Shown here one piece after another: positions 51,024 through 59,939 of a stretch of 64,000 bases of DNA (its first letter is position 1; each line of letters opens with the position of its first letter). The notes beneath the pieces were generated by a model. The model did no database searches. It saw nothing but the letters and a program-made list of their open reading frames with translations, and was not told where the DNA came from. Source of the DNA: Synergistes jonesii (lineage in GTDB: Bacteria > Synergistota > Synergistia > Synergistales > Synergistaceae). The stretch spans positions 1-64,000 of the forward strand of contig NZ_JMKI01000016.1 of the NCBI RefSeq assembly GCF_000712295.1. The letters run 5' to 3'. Position numbers and translations under genes: made by a program.

Positions 51024-51464
51024 TTACTTCACTGCGGCTTTTTCCTCTTCCCTGCGCTTGGCGCGCTCTTCGCGCATCGCGTATTTCTTCGCGTGCGGGT
51101 CGCCGCAGGTAGGCACTATGCAGAAGAATTCAAGAGGTGTCTCGGCGTCGTTTTTATATTCGTGGACGAGCCCGCCCGGCACCCTCGTCCAGTAGCCGGT
51201 CTTCATCTGATAGGAGACTCTCCTGCCCTTTTCCTCCTCCACTTCGACGACTCCGTCGCCGGAAAGTGTGAACATCAGATGGTCCCAGTCGTGTACGTGC
51301 GCGGGGATGGTTTTGTGCGGCGGGAGTATGAAGTGGCGCATCACGTAATCCTTCCAGAAGCGTTCCGGACCGTAAATCGTCCTCTTCTGAATGTCCGGTG
51401 CGAGAGCCGACGCGTTCTGCAGCGGCAGGTCGTATATCGAACCGTAGTTTTTCTCTTCGCTCAT
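51024..51464 (-). CDS. Cupin-domain protein
   Basis: A 146-residue single-cupin protein starting at ATG 51464 after GGAGGGG. The metal-binding His residues can be seen in PAHVHDWDHLMFTLSGDGVVEVEEE and PGGLVHEYKND, with HFILPPHKT before them. It ends with a charged helix (REERAKRREEEKAA). Downstream of the aldehyde oxidoreductase gene on the same strand, possibly cotranscribed despite a strong hairpin in between. Substrate or effector unknown. Confidence 0.83.
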   Translation of the reverse strand: MSEEKNYGSIYDLPLQNASALAPDIQKRTIYGPERFWKDYVMRHFILPPHKTIPAHVHDWDHLMFTLSGDGVVEVEEEKGRRVSYQMKTGYWTRVPGGLVHEYKNDAETPLEFFCIVPTCGDPHAKKYAMREERAKRREEEKAAVK

Positions 51465-51523
51465 TGCGTACCCCTCCAAATCATAAGTCCTCTTAAATAT
51501 AACAGTCTACCATAAACCGGCAA

Positions 51524-51553
51524 GGGCCGGCATGAAAATTTCCATGCCGGCCC
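51524..51553. terminator. Perfect hairpin after the aldehyde oxidoreductase gene
   Basis: GGGCCGGCATG (51524-51534) pairs exactly with CATGCCGGCCC (51543-51553), with an 8-base loop AAAATTTC. It lies 28 bases after the oxidoreductase stop when read leftward. There is no long T run, so termination efficiency is uncertain. Confidence 0.6.
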
Positions 51554-51581
51554 CTCAGGCTTTATCGCGCTTGCGCGCCTA

Positions 51582-54437
51582 TTACTTCTTTATCTCGTCG
51601 AGAGCGGCCTTGATCCTTGCCGGGATGGCCGGGATCGTCTTTACTCGCGCTCCGCAGGCCGCGTAGATGGCGTTGCATATTGCGACGTGCGGGCCGGAAA
51701 GCGGCATCTCGCCGGTCCCCGATGCTCCGAACGGCCCGAGCGGACGAGGCGTCTCCACGTGCACCAGCGTGAGATCGTCAGGAATGTCCTTAATGTATGG
51801 GAAGCCCATCGTCACGAAGTTGTTGTACTTCGACTCGTCAAGGAAGTCCTCCGTAAGCGCGAGGCCGATGCCCTGCGCTATACCGCCGTACTGCTGGCCG
51901 TCGACTATCAAGTAGTTGTTGATTTTGCCAACGTCTCCTACGAGGACGAACTTCTCGCAGTGTGCCTTGAAGGTCTTCATATCGACGGAGACCATCGCGA
52001 GGTTGACGGCGAACATATGGAAGCCGAAAGGCTTGCCGATGCCGGTGTCCTTGTCGTTGCCCGAGCAGACTTCCGTCGTGCCGTCCTTGTGAAGTACTTT
52101 GGCCTGTGTATAACCTTCATAGAAGGTAGGAATTCCTTCCGCGACCATTTCGTCGTAGGTCCGGTATGTGCCGTCCGCTTTGCGCATCGCGTCGAGCAGT
52201 TTATTGCAGCTGTCTACGATCGCGTTGCCGACCATGACCTGCGAACGGCTGGCCGCCGCGGCGCCGCTGTTAGGCGCCTTCGACGTATCGGAGAGTAGCA
52301 GGTGTATCTGGTCTGGACGCAAGTGCAGCGGCTTAAGCGCCTCATGCGCGGTGCCTATGCAGCCCATGTCGGCGCCCTGGCCGTGGTCTTCCCAGGTGTT
52401 CATGACGCGCACGCTGCCATCCGGCAGGAGCTCGATGTTGCTCGCCGCTTCGTCGGCGCCGTCGTCGTTCGAGTTGTAAATACTGCACGAAACGCCTACG
52501 CCATATTTCTTTTCCGGCGTTGAAAGCTCTTTGGCTTTCTTTTTCATTTCCTCGTAGTATGGACGCGCTTTTTTCATCATTTCCGGCAGCGGGAAGACTT
52601 CCGGCGCGTAGCCCGACGGGAATTGCCCGCGTGGATTCTCCGTGAAGGGCTCCCATTCGAGGAGGTTTTGCTCTCTAAAGTCGAAGGGGTCTATGCCGCA
52701 TTCGTAGGCCAGCATGTCCATAGCCGTCTCGCAGCCCCAGTAGGCCTGCGGCGAGCCGTAAGCGCGGAAGGCCGCGCTCCAACGGTGGTTGGTCCAGACA
52801 GTATAGCCGACCGCCTTCATGTTGTCGTAGGCATAGGGAGCAAAGAAGAACTGCCCCGATTTGTTCGTGAGGTCGTTCGCAGACTCGCTGTAGGGGCCGT
52901 GATCGATCCACCAAGTCTGCTCCACTCCAAGAAGCTTGCCGTTCTTGTCCGCACCGGCACGAATGTGCATAAGGGAGGGCGAGCGCTTCGGCGTGCGCTG
53001 GTTGTGCTCCTTCATGTTGACACGCATGTAGACAGGGCGCCCGGATTTGATCAGGGCAAGGGCGAGAAACGGCTCATTCGTCGGGGCGGTCTTGTAGCCG
53101 AAAGAGGCGCCGAGGTTGTTCTGGATGACGCGGATGCGCGAGGGCGCGACGCCTATGCCGCGCGCGATTTGGAACTGGTGGCGGTAGACCGCTATGGACT
53201 TAGTCGCCAAAGTCAGTTTGCCATCTTCGTCGTAATAGGCATAGCCGCAGTCGGCTTCGAGGACCATGTGAGGCTGACGCGAGCTGTAGAATTCGTCGTC
53301 GATGTGATACGGCGCGTTCGTAATGATGTCGTGCGGATCTTCGCCCTTCTTGAACACGCGCTTGTTCCACGCATTGGGCATTCCGTCATAGCCGTCGATC
53401 TCGTCATATACCTTGACGGCGTCCGGCTTCTTGGCCATGTAGACGTCGATCAGCTCGGACAGCTGTTCGTAGTCGACCTTGATCTTCGCAGCCGCTTCGC
53501 GCGCGTGCGTTTCGGTGTCGGCGACGACTACCGCGCAGACCTCGCCCCACTGGCGGATCTTGTCGCCCTCTTCGACCATGATGCGGTGCTCCCATCCGTC
53601 CGTGAGGGCGGAGGCGCAGTTGACCTGACCGTATATGCGGTTTGTGCCTCTGTTGGCAAAGACGTCTTTGTAAGTTACTACGCAGTTCACTCCTTCGCTC
53701 TTTTCCGCTTCGCTGACGTCTATCTTGTTGACCTTCGCGTGACGGACTCCTTCAAGCGCGTAGGGATAGGCGAAGAGGAATTCTTCCGGCAGTTTGAGCC
53801 GGTCGTCGTCGCCGAAGTCCCAAAGGCCCGTCGCCTTGTATACCGCGTTTGGACGCGGGAGACTCGAACCCCAAACGGAATCGCCCGGCTTGTACATCTT
53901 GGCGAGGTCTTCTATCTTCTCTTCGCCGCGCAGGATCGCCGCGGCTTTCATCACCGCGTCTACTATCTGTTTGTAGCCGGTGCAGCGGCAGGCCATCCAG
54001 TTCTTGCCGAACCAGTCGCGGACTTCTTCGCGCGTCGGGTTTTTGTTCTCGTCGAGGAGCGCTTTGCCGCACATGATGAAGCCCGGCGTGCAGAAACCGC
54101 ACTGGATCGCTCCGCATACTATCATCGCCCACTGCAGCGCGTGCAAATTCTCCGGCGTGCCTACGCCCTCGATAGTCGTGATCTGCGAGAACTCGGGAAC
54201 GCTCTTCCAGCGCGTGATGCACGCGCGGACGACCTTGCCGTTTAAGATGACGTTGCAGACGCCGCACTGACCGCAGTTGCAGCCGCGCTTCGTACCCGTC
54301 ATCTTGAGCTGTTCGCGGAGGACTGTAAGCAGCGTTACGTCCGGCTTGCCTATCACACGGCGCGGAACCCCGTTGATGGTAAGATTCTTGACTACATAGC
54401 TTGCTGATAGCTGAGCCGCTGACATTTCCTTTGCCAT
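51582..54437 (-). CDS. Molybdenum aldehyde oxidoreductase (Mop type), single chain
   Basis: The 951 residues match Desulfovibrio gigas aldehyde oxidoreductase (907) along their whole length. Residues 15-90 are a plant-type [2Fe-2S] domain (C53, C58, C61, C73), 90-165 the second [2Fe-2S] domain (C113, C116, C150, C152) and about 200-951 the molybdopterin domains, with the catalytic Glu near 910 in GASGTGEMPLSGPH. There is no FAD domain, so electrons must leave through another carrier. It oxidises aldehydes to acids. The N-terminus is about 13 residues longer than Mop. Divergent AT-rich DNA with a palindrome precedes it. Confidence 0.93.
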   Translation of the reverse strand: MAKEMSAAQLSASYVVKNLTINGVPRRVIGKPDVTLLTVLREQLKMTGTKRGCNCGQCGVCNVILNGKVVRACITRWKSVPEFSQITTIEGVGTPENLHALQWAMIVCGAIQCGFCTPGFIMCGKALLDENKNPTREEVRDWFGKNWMACRCTGYKQIVDAVMKAAAILRGEEKIEDLAKMYKPGDSVWGSSLPRPNAVYKATGLWDFGDDDRLKLPEEFLFAYPYALEGVRHAKVNKIDVSEAEKSEGVNCVVTYKDVFANRGTNRIYGQVNCASALTDGWEHRIMVEEGDKIRQWGEVCAVVVADTETHAREAAAKIKVDYEQLSELIDVYMAKKPDAVKVYDEIDGYDGMPNAWNKRVFKKGEDPHDIITNAPYHIDDEFYSSRQPHMVLEADCGYAYYDEDGKLTLATKSIAVYRHQFQIARGIGVAPSRIRVIQNNLGASFGYKTAPTNEPFLALALIKSGRPVYMRVNMKEHNQRTPKRSPSLMHIRAGADKNGKLLGVEQTWWIDHGPYSESANDLTNKSGQFFFAPYAYDNMKAVGYTVWTNHRWSAAFRAYGSPQAYWGCETAMDMLAYECGIDPFDFREQNLLEWEPFTENPRGQFPSGYAPEVFPLPEMMKKARPYYEEMKKKAKELSTPEKKYGVGVSCSIYNSNDDGADEAASNIELLPDGSVRVMNTWEDHGQGADMGCIGTAHEALKPLHLRPDQIHLLLSDTSKAPNSGAAAASRSQVMVGNAIVDSCNKLLDAMRKADGTYRTYDEMVAEGIPTFYEGYTQAKVLHKDGTTEVCSGNDKDTGIGKPFGFHMFAVNLAMVSVDMKTFKAHCEKFVLVGDVGKINNYLIVDGQQYGGIAQGIGLALTEDFLDESKYNNFVTMGFPYIKDIPDDLTLVHVETPRPLGPFGASGTGEMPLSGPHVAICNAIYAACGARVKTIPAIPARIKAALDEIKK

Positions 54438-54501
54438 TTGAAAACTCCTCTCACATTTTAATTTTTTTCAAACGATGGACGCTTAATGCCATTAAACTTC
54501 A

Positions 54502-54518
54502 TTGCAACATTGTTGCAA
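54502..54518. promoter_or_regulatory. Palindromic operator upstream of the aldehyde oxidoreductase gene
   Basis: TTGCAACATTGTTGCAA is a perfect 7-bp inverted repeat around ATT, 64 bases before the start codon read leftward. A half-site GCAACATT recurs near 54570. The adjacent CitB-type regulator is the obvious candidate binder. The AT-rich gap 54438-54641 has no gene. Confidence 0.6.
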
Positions 54519-54641
54519 CAAAAGTCTAAATTCTCTATACAAAGCATACATAAGTTCAGAAAATGGCGCAACATTTAGGCTAAAAAAGAAACATTATGTG
54601 CCTTTTTGATACAGTTGTGCTCAATTAAATTCACGGAAAAT

Positions 54642-54674
54642 AAAAAAGGAAGCCTTTGGCTTCGCCGGGCTTCC
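54642..54674 (-). terminator. Intrinsic terminator after the CitB-type regulator
   Basis: Leftward GGAAGCC (54674-54668) pairs with GGCTTCC (54654-54648), followed by a run of six T. It lies about 57 bases after the regulator stop and separates it from the oxidoreductase gene. Confidence 0.8.
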
Positions 54675-54731
54675 CGTTTTTGTCCATTTTTTTGTTTTTA
54701 ATAACGCCGTTGAGTTCCATCTGTATTGTAA

Positions 54732-55427
54732 TTATAAGAGCGCCATCCGATAGCGCTTCTCGGGCCTTCCCACCCTGCGGTAGGCGTATTCCACGACGAC
54801 TCGTTCGCTCATCGTAAGGAATTCGAGATAGCGGCGCGCCGTCGAGCGCGAGAGGCCGAGGCTTTCGCCGACCTCCTGTGCGGAAAACGTCGCGTCGTGC
54901 TCCTTGAGGAAGGTTTCGACGTCGTTGAGGCACTTCAGCTGCAACCCCTTCGGTATCGAGCGGTTGGCGCTCCACGACGGATCGTGGCTCTTCATCGCAA
55001 GCAGCGCGTCAAGGTCCTCCTGCTGCCACGGGCGCGTCCTGCCGGTCAGCGAATGATGGTATATCTGATAATTTTTCAGCGCGGCGCGCAACCTGTCGAA
55101 GGAGAAGGGCTTCACGAGGAATTCGAAGACGCCTATGCAGAGGGCCTTGCGCACAAGCTCCGGATTCTCTCCGGAGGAGACGACTATGTAATCGGTGCGC
55201 GAGTAGGATTTGCGCAGCTCGTCCAAGTCGGCCATGGCGTCGAAGTCTTTAAGGAAGAGGTCGAGCAGCACGAGATCGACGTCGACGCACTTCATCGCGT
55301 CGAAAAGCTCCCCGCCGTTCGAGACGCACTTAAGAAGCGTGAATGAGCTGTCGTTTATGATCACGTCGGAATACAATTTTTGGAGCAGCGGGTCGGACTC
55401 GGCTATAAGAACTTTCAAACTCTGCAT
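54732..55427 (-). CDS. Orphan CitB/DcuR-type response regulator
   Basis: A 231-residue regulator. Residues 1-120 are a receiver (VLIAESDPLL..., phospho-acceptor Asp in VDLVLLDLFLKD, Lys in FLVKPFSFDRL). The C-terminal part (about 165-231) has a helix-turn-helix SAQEVGESLGLSRSTARRYLEFL, as in CitB/DcuR/DpiA regulators. Those normally work with a membrane CitA-type kinase, but none is encoded in this window. The neighbouring aldehyde oxidoreductase with its own palindrome is a likely target. Confidence 0.9.
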   Translation of the reverse strand: MQSLKVLIAESDPLLQKLYSDVIINDSSFTLLKCVSNGGELFDAMKCVDVDLVLLDLFLKDFDAMADLDELRKSYSRTDYIVVSSGENPELVRKALCIGVFEFLVKPFSFDRLRAALKNYQIYHHSLTGRTRPWQQEDLDALLAMKSHDPSWSANRSIPKGLQLKCLNDVETFLKEHDATFSAQEVGESLGLSRSTARRYLEFLTMSERVVVEYAYRRVGRPEKRYRMALL

Positions 55428-55831
55428 TTTCGCTCATCCTCTCTTCATCGGTATGTCCGGCGCGCGGAAGAATCGGCGAAAATACATAGAGGCGTAACAA
55501 ATACGGCCTGCCAACCCTTCCCCTTTCCAAAACGGGAGGCGCCTCCGTTTCCAAAGACACCCATTGGTCTTGTCCCATGAATAAAATTCGCAGGGGCTTT
55601 GACTCGGGGATTTAATCTTTTAATTTCAATTAAAATTATAGCAAAATAAATGTTTACGTCAAGAAAAATTTGCGATTCGGCGCTCTCTTTTTAGATAATA
55701 CAGTTCGACGATTCACACCCGGCGCAGGGCCGGCGCAAGTCGGTTATAATAGTGGCGGAGCAAAATCCAACGGCGCGGCGTCAAACGTATTGCCGGCCGG
55801 CCGCAGCGCTTTATGAAAGAGGTGCCTGTCA

Positions 55832-56602
55832 ATGGCAAATCAAATATGGGATCCGGGAGAATACAAAAGGAACGCGGAGTTCGTGCCGAATTTCGGAGCG
55901 GCCGTTATCAAGCTCCTTGAGCCGAAGAGGGGCGAAAGAGTACTCGACCTCGGCTGCGGCACGGGGATTTTGACAAAGAAGCTCGCAGAGGCGGGCTGCT
56001 CGGCGGTAGGTGTCGATTCAAGCGCCGAAATGGTCGCGGCCGCGAAGGCGGAGGGCGTCGACGCGTTCGTCGCCGACGCGCAGACCCTTAAGACGAATGA
56101 AAAATTCGACGCGGTGATGAGCAACGCCGCGATTCACTGGATGCCGGACCATTACGCGCTTTCGCGTCGCGTCTGGAATCTTCTCAAGCCCGGCGGACGC
56201 TTCGCGGCGGAGTGCGGCGGCGAGGGATGTGTGCGCATAATCCGCGAAGGTATGAAGATCGCGCTGATAAAGCGCGGCATAGACTACAAGGCGCGCAACC
56301 CCTGGAAGTTCCCCGCGCTCGGGGCCTTCTCGCAGATTCTCGAAAGCCAGGGCTTCAAAATAAAATATATCGCGCGCTTCGACTGCCCGACACAGCTGCC
56401 GGCGGGGCTGCGCGGCTGGCTCGAAGTTTTTTCCCACAGCCATACGGCCGGCTTCACAGCTGACGAACGCGAAAGCTTCTACAAGGAGGTCGAGGGTTAC
56501 TGCCGTCCGGCCCTCTACAGCGAAAAGAACGGTTGGACGGCCGACTACGTGCGTCTGCGCTTCCTCGCGCTTAAGCCCGAGGAACAGCCGTACTCCGCTT
56601 AA
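55832..56602 (+). CDS. SAM-dependent methyltransferase, trans-aconitate methyltransferase-like
   Basis: A 256-residue class I methyltransferase. Motif I is VLDLGCGTGILTKKLAEAGC with the acidic VGVDSSAEM after it; ADAQTL and AVMSNAAIHWM fit motifs II-III. The WMPD region is typical of Tam-like enzymes. The start follows GAGGTG. In the gap upstream (55428-55831) a TTATAAT near 55743 and a TTGCGA-n18-GATAAT pair near 55671-55700 are possible promoters; nothing else is seen. Substrate unknown. Confidence 0.88.
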   Translation: MANQIWDPGEYKRNAEFVPNFGAAVIKLLEPKRGERVLDLGCGTGILTKKLAEAGCSAVGVDSSAEMVAAAKAEGVDAFVADAQTLKTNEKFDAVMSNAAIHWMPDHYALSRRVWNLLKPGGRFAAECGGEGCVRIIREGMKIALIKRGIDYKARNPWKFPALGAFSQILESQGFKIKYIARFDCPTQLPAGLRGWLEVFSHSHTAGFTADERESFYKEVEGYCRPALYSEKNGWTADYVRLRFLALKPEEQPYSA

Positions 56603-56609
56603 AAATTTA

Positions 56610-56654
56610 GAGCGGCCCTTCGCCTATCGACGATACGAAGGGCGCGCTCTTTTA
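56610..56654. terminator. Terminator between convergent genes
   Basis: GAGCGGCCCTTCG (56610-56622) pairs with CGAAGGGCGCGCTC (56636-56649) with one bulged base, followed by TTTT. It follows the methyltransferase stop by eight bases. Confidence 0.78.
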
Positions 56655-56672
56655 TCGCGCCGGCAGGCGCGC

Positions 56673-57749
56673 TCAGAGCGGGAGCCCCGAGCTCTTCAGC
56701 GCCGTGAACCAGTGATTCTCTTCGTCCTGCCCAGAAAAGTAAAGCCTGAACGCCCCTCTTTCGTCCTTCAGCAGCGAGCCCTTGTAAAGGCTCTTTTTAC
56801 AGAAATTATATTTTCCCGGCTCGATCGCGTCGCCGAAGACGCGCCAGCTCACGCCGCCGTCCCTGCTCGACGCGAACGCTATGCCCCTGTCCGATTTATA
56901 ATTTCCGGCGCGCTGATAGCAGAGCGTCATCAGCAGCTCAGATTCGTCCTTCTCGATGACTTCCGCGTGCCACGGCTCGACCCCCTCCGGCAACCCGCTG
57001 ATTTCCGCGGCCGAAGCCTCGCGCCAGCCGAGCATATCGCCGCTTCGCGCGCGCATGATCGAAAAGACGCCGCCCGCGCCGTCAACGTACCAGAGGAAAT
57101 ATTCTCCGCCTCTCTTGACGACGGAGGGCGACATCAGGACGGCGAGCTCCCTTTCGCCGTGGAATTCCTCCATCATGACGGAAGGCGCGCTCCAGTTCAC
57201 GCAGTCCTCCGTCTCCGTGACGAGAAGCCGCACGGAAGCGCCGCTTCGCATATATTCGCTCCTGCGGTAGATAAGATATATTTTCCCGCCCTCGCAGTGC
57301 AGCGCCGGGTCCGAGTTGTAGCCGACCCAGTCGGAGGGCGCTGGAATCAGCGGGGACTTTCCCCCGCGCGGCAGACGCCACTCTTCGCCGTCGGCGCTTA
57401 CGAGGAATTCGGGATTCTCGAAATATTCTATGCCCTGCGGAAGCGGCGTGAGCGTCATTACGTATCTCCACCTTCCCTCGCCGATACCTTCTGGGATGTA
57501 TCTCGCGCAGGGGTGGACGCTTTCGCCGAAGCCGGAAGTGCAGGATAAGTCGAGTATGCGCATGCCATGCGGCAGCTCCTCTTTTCTCGGCGAAAAGTTT
57601 CCCGCAGCGTAAAGCACGCGCGCGTTTTCGAGCTGGTTTTTGTTCCAGAGCTTTTTAAAATATTTCGCGAGGGCGCGCGGCAGCAGCGCGGGGAACCTCA
57701 CCGCGGCCCGCATCCCTATTCTTATCGCCTCGCGCTTGAATTTGTTCAA
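56673..57749 (-). CDS. GH43/GH32-like beta-propeller protein of the surface-glycan cluster
   Basis: The 358-residue protein has repeated propeller-blade strands: YVMTLTPLPQGIEYFENPEFLVS, PAPSDWVGYNSDPALHCEGGKIYLIYRR, LAVLMSPSVVKRGGEYFLWYVDG and SDRGIAFASSRDGGVSWRVFGD. The pattern NSDPALH...GKIYLIYR is common to five-bladed GH43/GH32/GH117-like folds. There is no signal peptide (it starts NKFKREAIRIGMRAAVRF), so it is probably cytoplasmic or membrane-associated with a basic helix. Sits at the left end of the glycosyltransferase cluster. A relic of a close paralogue's C-terminus lies at 60995-61114. Whether it is catalytic is not clear. Confidence 0.75.
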   Translation of the reverse strand: MNKFKREAIRIGMRAAVRFPALLPRALAKYFKKLWNKNQLENARVLYAAGNFSPRKEELPHGMRILDLSCTSGFGESVHPCARYIPEGIGEGRWRYVMTLTPLPQGIEYFENPEFLVSADGEEWRLPRGGKSPLIPAPSDWVGYNSDPALHCEGGKIYLIYRRSEYMRSGASVRLLVTETEDCVNWSAPSVMMEEFHGERELAVLMSPSVVKRGGEYFLWYVDGAGGVFSIMRARSGDMLGWREASAAEISGLPEGVEPWHAEVIEKDESELLMTLCYQRAGNYKSDRGIAFASSRDGGVSWRVFGDAIEPGKYNFCKKSLYKGSLLKDERGAFRLYFSGQDEENHWFTALKSSGLPL

Positions 57750-57814
57750 CTACTTCTCCCTTTTTTCTTTCCCGTGAGCGGCGTCGGCCGCGAAAAAATC
57801 CGTGTGATACCCTT

Positions 57815-58900
57815 TTACCTTTTATTTTTTCGCGAAAGGAGGCGCTCGTAGATATCTATCGTCCTCTCCGCGACCGCGTCGAGGCCGAATTGTGCGGCGC
57901 TTCTCTCGGCTTCGGCTCTGAGTTGCGGCAGCTTTGCGCGGAGCGAAAAAATCCTCGCGAATCTTTCCGCAAGCGCAGACGCGTCTCCCGGCTCATAAAG
58001 CAAGCCGTTCACCCCCTCCGTTACGATCTCCGGAGAGCCGCCGATGTTCGTCGCGATCGCGGGGAGACCGCAGGCCATCGCCTCGAGCAGCATGACGCTG
58101 AAGCCCTCCGGCCGCTCGGAGGGTGATACGAAGACATCGGCGCCCCAGAGCCATTCTCTGACGTCGTCCACATATCCGCTGAAGAGCACGCTGCCGGCGG
58201 CGCCGAGGCGCGAGACGGCGCCTTCCATCTCCGCGCGCAAGGGGCCGTCGCCGATGAGCCAGAGTTTCGTTCCTGCACCCCTCCCAGTTCCCTTCAGAAA
58301 GAGCGCGTAGCCCTCGATGAGGGCGCCGAAGCCCTTGCCATCGTCGAAGCGCCCCCCCGCCGCTATCACGACGTCTCCCTCGCCGGTGGAGTTTTTCGCG
58401 CGCATTTCGCGGCGCGCCCGCTCGTCCCTTTTATAGAAGCGCGCATCTATCGGGTTGTAGACGACCCGCGACCTTTCCGGCGGGAAGCCCTGCGCCTCCA
58501 TATGGCGCGCCACGGCCTCCGAGCAGGGCAGTATCATATCGGCGTTCCTGTAATATTTTATCTTCGCGTGCTTGTCGACCGTCGAGACGACCGGGACGTT
58601 TCCGCGCCTTCCCCACAGCCCCCCTATCGCGGCCGCCGACGAGAGCCTCGTGTGTATTATGTCCGGCGCGGCTTCGTCAAAGCGCTTCGCGGCGCCGCGG
58701 CAGAGCGCCGGCGCGGAAGGAAACAGCGGCCTGTACTCGGCCGTTTCGATTCCGCCTTCGCGCAGCCGCGCGGCCAGCGTGCCGCCTCCACGGCAGAGCG
58801 CGCGGTTGTCGACGCCGAGCTCCGTCAGCTTTAAGAGTAGCGCGATCCACGACTCGCGCCACGTGAGGTTGTTTTCGTCTACATAATGCAGGACGCGCAC
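57815..58900 (-). CDS. GT4-family glycosyltransferase
   Basis: The 361-residue GT-B enzyme. The C-terminal nucleotide-sugar site is SPSERPEGFSVMLLEAMACGLPAIATNIGGSPEIV, with the EGF-E x7 E-like motif; the N-terminal part has NNLTWRESWIALLLKL. FSGYVDDVREWLWGADVFVSPSE is the typical link. It is one of five transferases reading left, and overlaps or nearly joins its neighbours. Probably adds a sugar to lipopolysaccharide or a capsule precursor at the inner membrane's cytoplasmic face. Confidence 0.9.
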   Translation of the reverse strand: MRVLHYVDENNLTWRESWIALLLKLTELGVDNRALCRGGGTLAARLREGGIETAEYRPLFPSAPALCRGAAKRFDEAAPDIIHTRLSSAAAIGGLWGRRGNVPVVSTVDKHAKIKYYRNADMILPCSEAVARHMEAQGFPPERSRVVYNPIDARFYKRDERARREMRAKNSTGEGDVVIAAGGRFDDGKGFGALIEGYALFLKGTGRGAGTKLWLIGDGPLRAEMEGAVSRLGAAGSVLFSGYVDDVREWLWGADVFVSPSERPEGFSVMLLEAMACGLPAIATNIGGSPEIVTEGVNGLLYEPGDASALAERFARIFSLRAKLPQLRAEAERSAAQFGLDAVAERTIDIYERLLSRKNKR

Positions 58901-58904
58901 GGCG

Positions 58905-59939
58905 CTATACCTTTTTCTTTCCGCCGGCCGCTATGACTTCGCGATAGATTTCTTCGTCCTCGTCCGCCATCTTCGCGAGGGTCGGCACGCTTGAGAGAGG
59001 AATCTTCAGCTTCGCCGACCTCGTCTTTATAAAATCCTTCAGCGCGGCGCGCCACGCTTCAACGTCGCCCGGCCGCAAAAGGTTTTCGCGCCCTTTCGCC
59101 ATCTCGACGACAGGGGCTATATCCGACGCTATGACCGGTATGCCTATCTGCACGGCGCGCGCGAGAGTCAGCGGCATCCCCTCGGCGTAAGAGGGGAAGA
59201 GCAGGCAGGAGGAATTCGCCATGAATTCGTCGGCCTTCTCGGAATAGCCGTGGAAGGCTACCTTATCGCCGAGCCCGCGCTCGGAGGCGATTTTTTCAAG
59301 CTCGGCGCGCAGCGGGCCGTCTCCTAAGACGTCGAGCGTCCACTCCCCTTCCCGCGGCAGGGCGGCCAAAGCGTCCTGCAGCCCCTTGACAGGAGAGAGG
59401 CGCCCTACGAATAAAAATTTCACCGGCCCGCGCAAATTTTCCGGCTTCCAGAAGACTTTCGGCTCGTCGAGCCCGTTCAGCACGACATGCGCGTTTTCGT
59501 AAAAGCAGCCCTTCATAGCCTCGCGCACGGCGGCGCTGACACATATCACACAGGCCGCGCCGCGGTAGGGCGCGTATATCCAGCGCGATTTGTTGCCGAA
59601 ATCGACGTGGGCCGTGACGATGTAGGGGATGCCGGCTTTTTTAGAGGCGATCTGGGCGATCCACGCCGGCACGCGCGAATGGGCGTGAAGCAGCTGGACG
59701 CCTTCGGCGCGCGCTCTGCGCGAAATTTTTTTCGCGCAGAGCGCGACGGTAAAAGGATTTTTTTTATGCACGGGCATTTCGATCTGCCGCACGCGCGCGG
59801 AAAGCTGGCGCGCCATTCTGCCGCCGGCCGATATGACGGTGACGTCGTGCCCGCGGCGCGAAAGCTCGTTGGAAAGGTCTATCACATGGCGCTCGACGCC
59901 GCCTATCTCAAGCTCCGGAAGAATTTCGACTACCTTCAT
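58905..59939 (-). CDS. GT4-family glycosyltransferase
   Basis: A 344-residue GT-B enzyme, starting at ATG 59939 in a four-base ATGA overlap with the GT8 gene. N-terminal ELEIGGVERHVIDLSNELSRRGHDVTVIS, and C-terminal FHGYSEKADEFMANSSCLLFPSYAEGMPLTLARAVQIGIPVIASDIAPV. It resembles lipopolysaccharide core GT4 enzymes in the GGVERH start. Four bases separate it from the next transferase. Donor and acceptor sugars cannot be told from sequence. Confidence 0.9.
   Translation of the reverse strand: MKVVEILPELEIGGVERHVIDLSNELSRRGHDVTVISAGGRMARQLSARVRQIEMPVHKKNPFTVALCAKKISRRARAEGVQLLHAHSRVPAWIAQIASKKAGIPYIVTAHVDFGNKSRWIYAPYRGAACVICVSAAVREAMKGCFYENAHVVLNGLDEPKVFWKPENLRGPVKFLFVGRLSPVKGLQDALAALPREGEWTLDVLGDGPLRAELEKIASERGLGDKVAFHGYSEKADEFMANSSCLLFPSYAEGMPLTLARAVQIGIPVIASDIAPVVEMAKGRENLLRPGDVEAWRAALKDFIKTRSAKLKIPLSSVPTLAKMADEDEEIYREVIAAGGKKKV

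Noticed and set aside
52623-54245. A 540-residue rightward frame opposite the aldehyde oxidoreductase
   Set aside because: It is the antisense shadow of a GC-rich, well-conserved gene; its sequence is Arg/Val/Asp-rich with no recognisable domain and no ribosome site.
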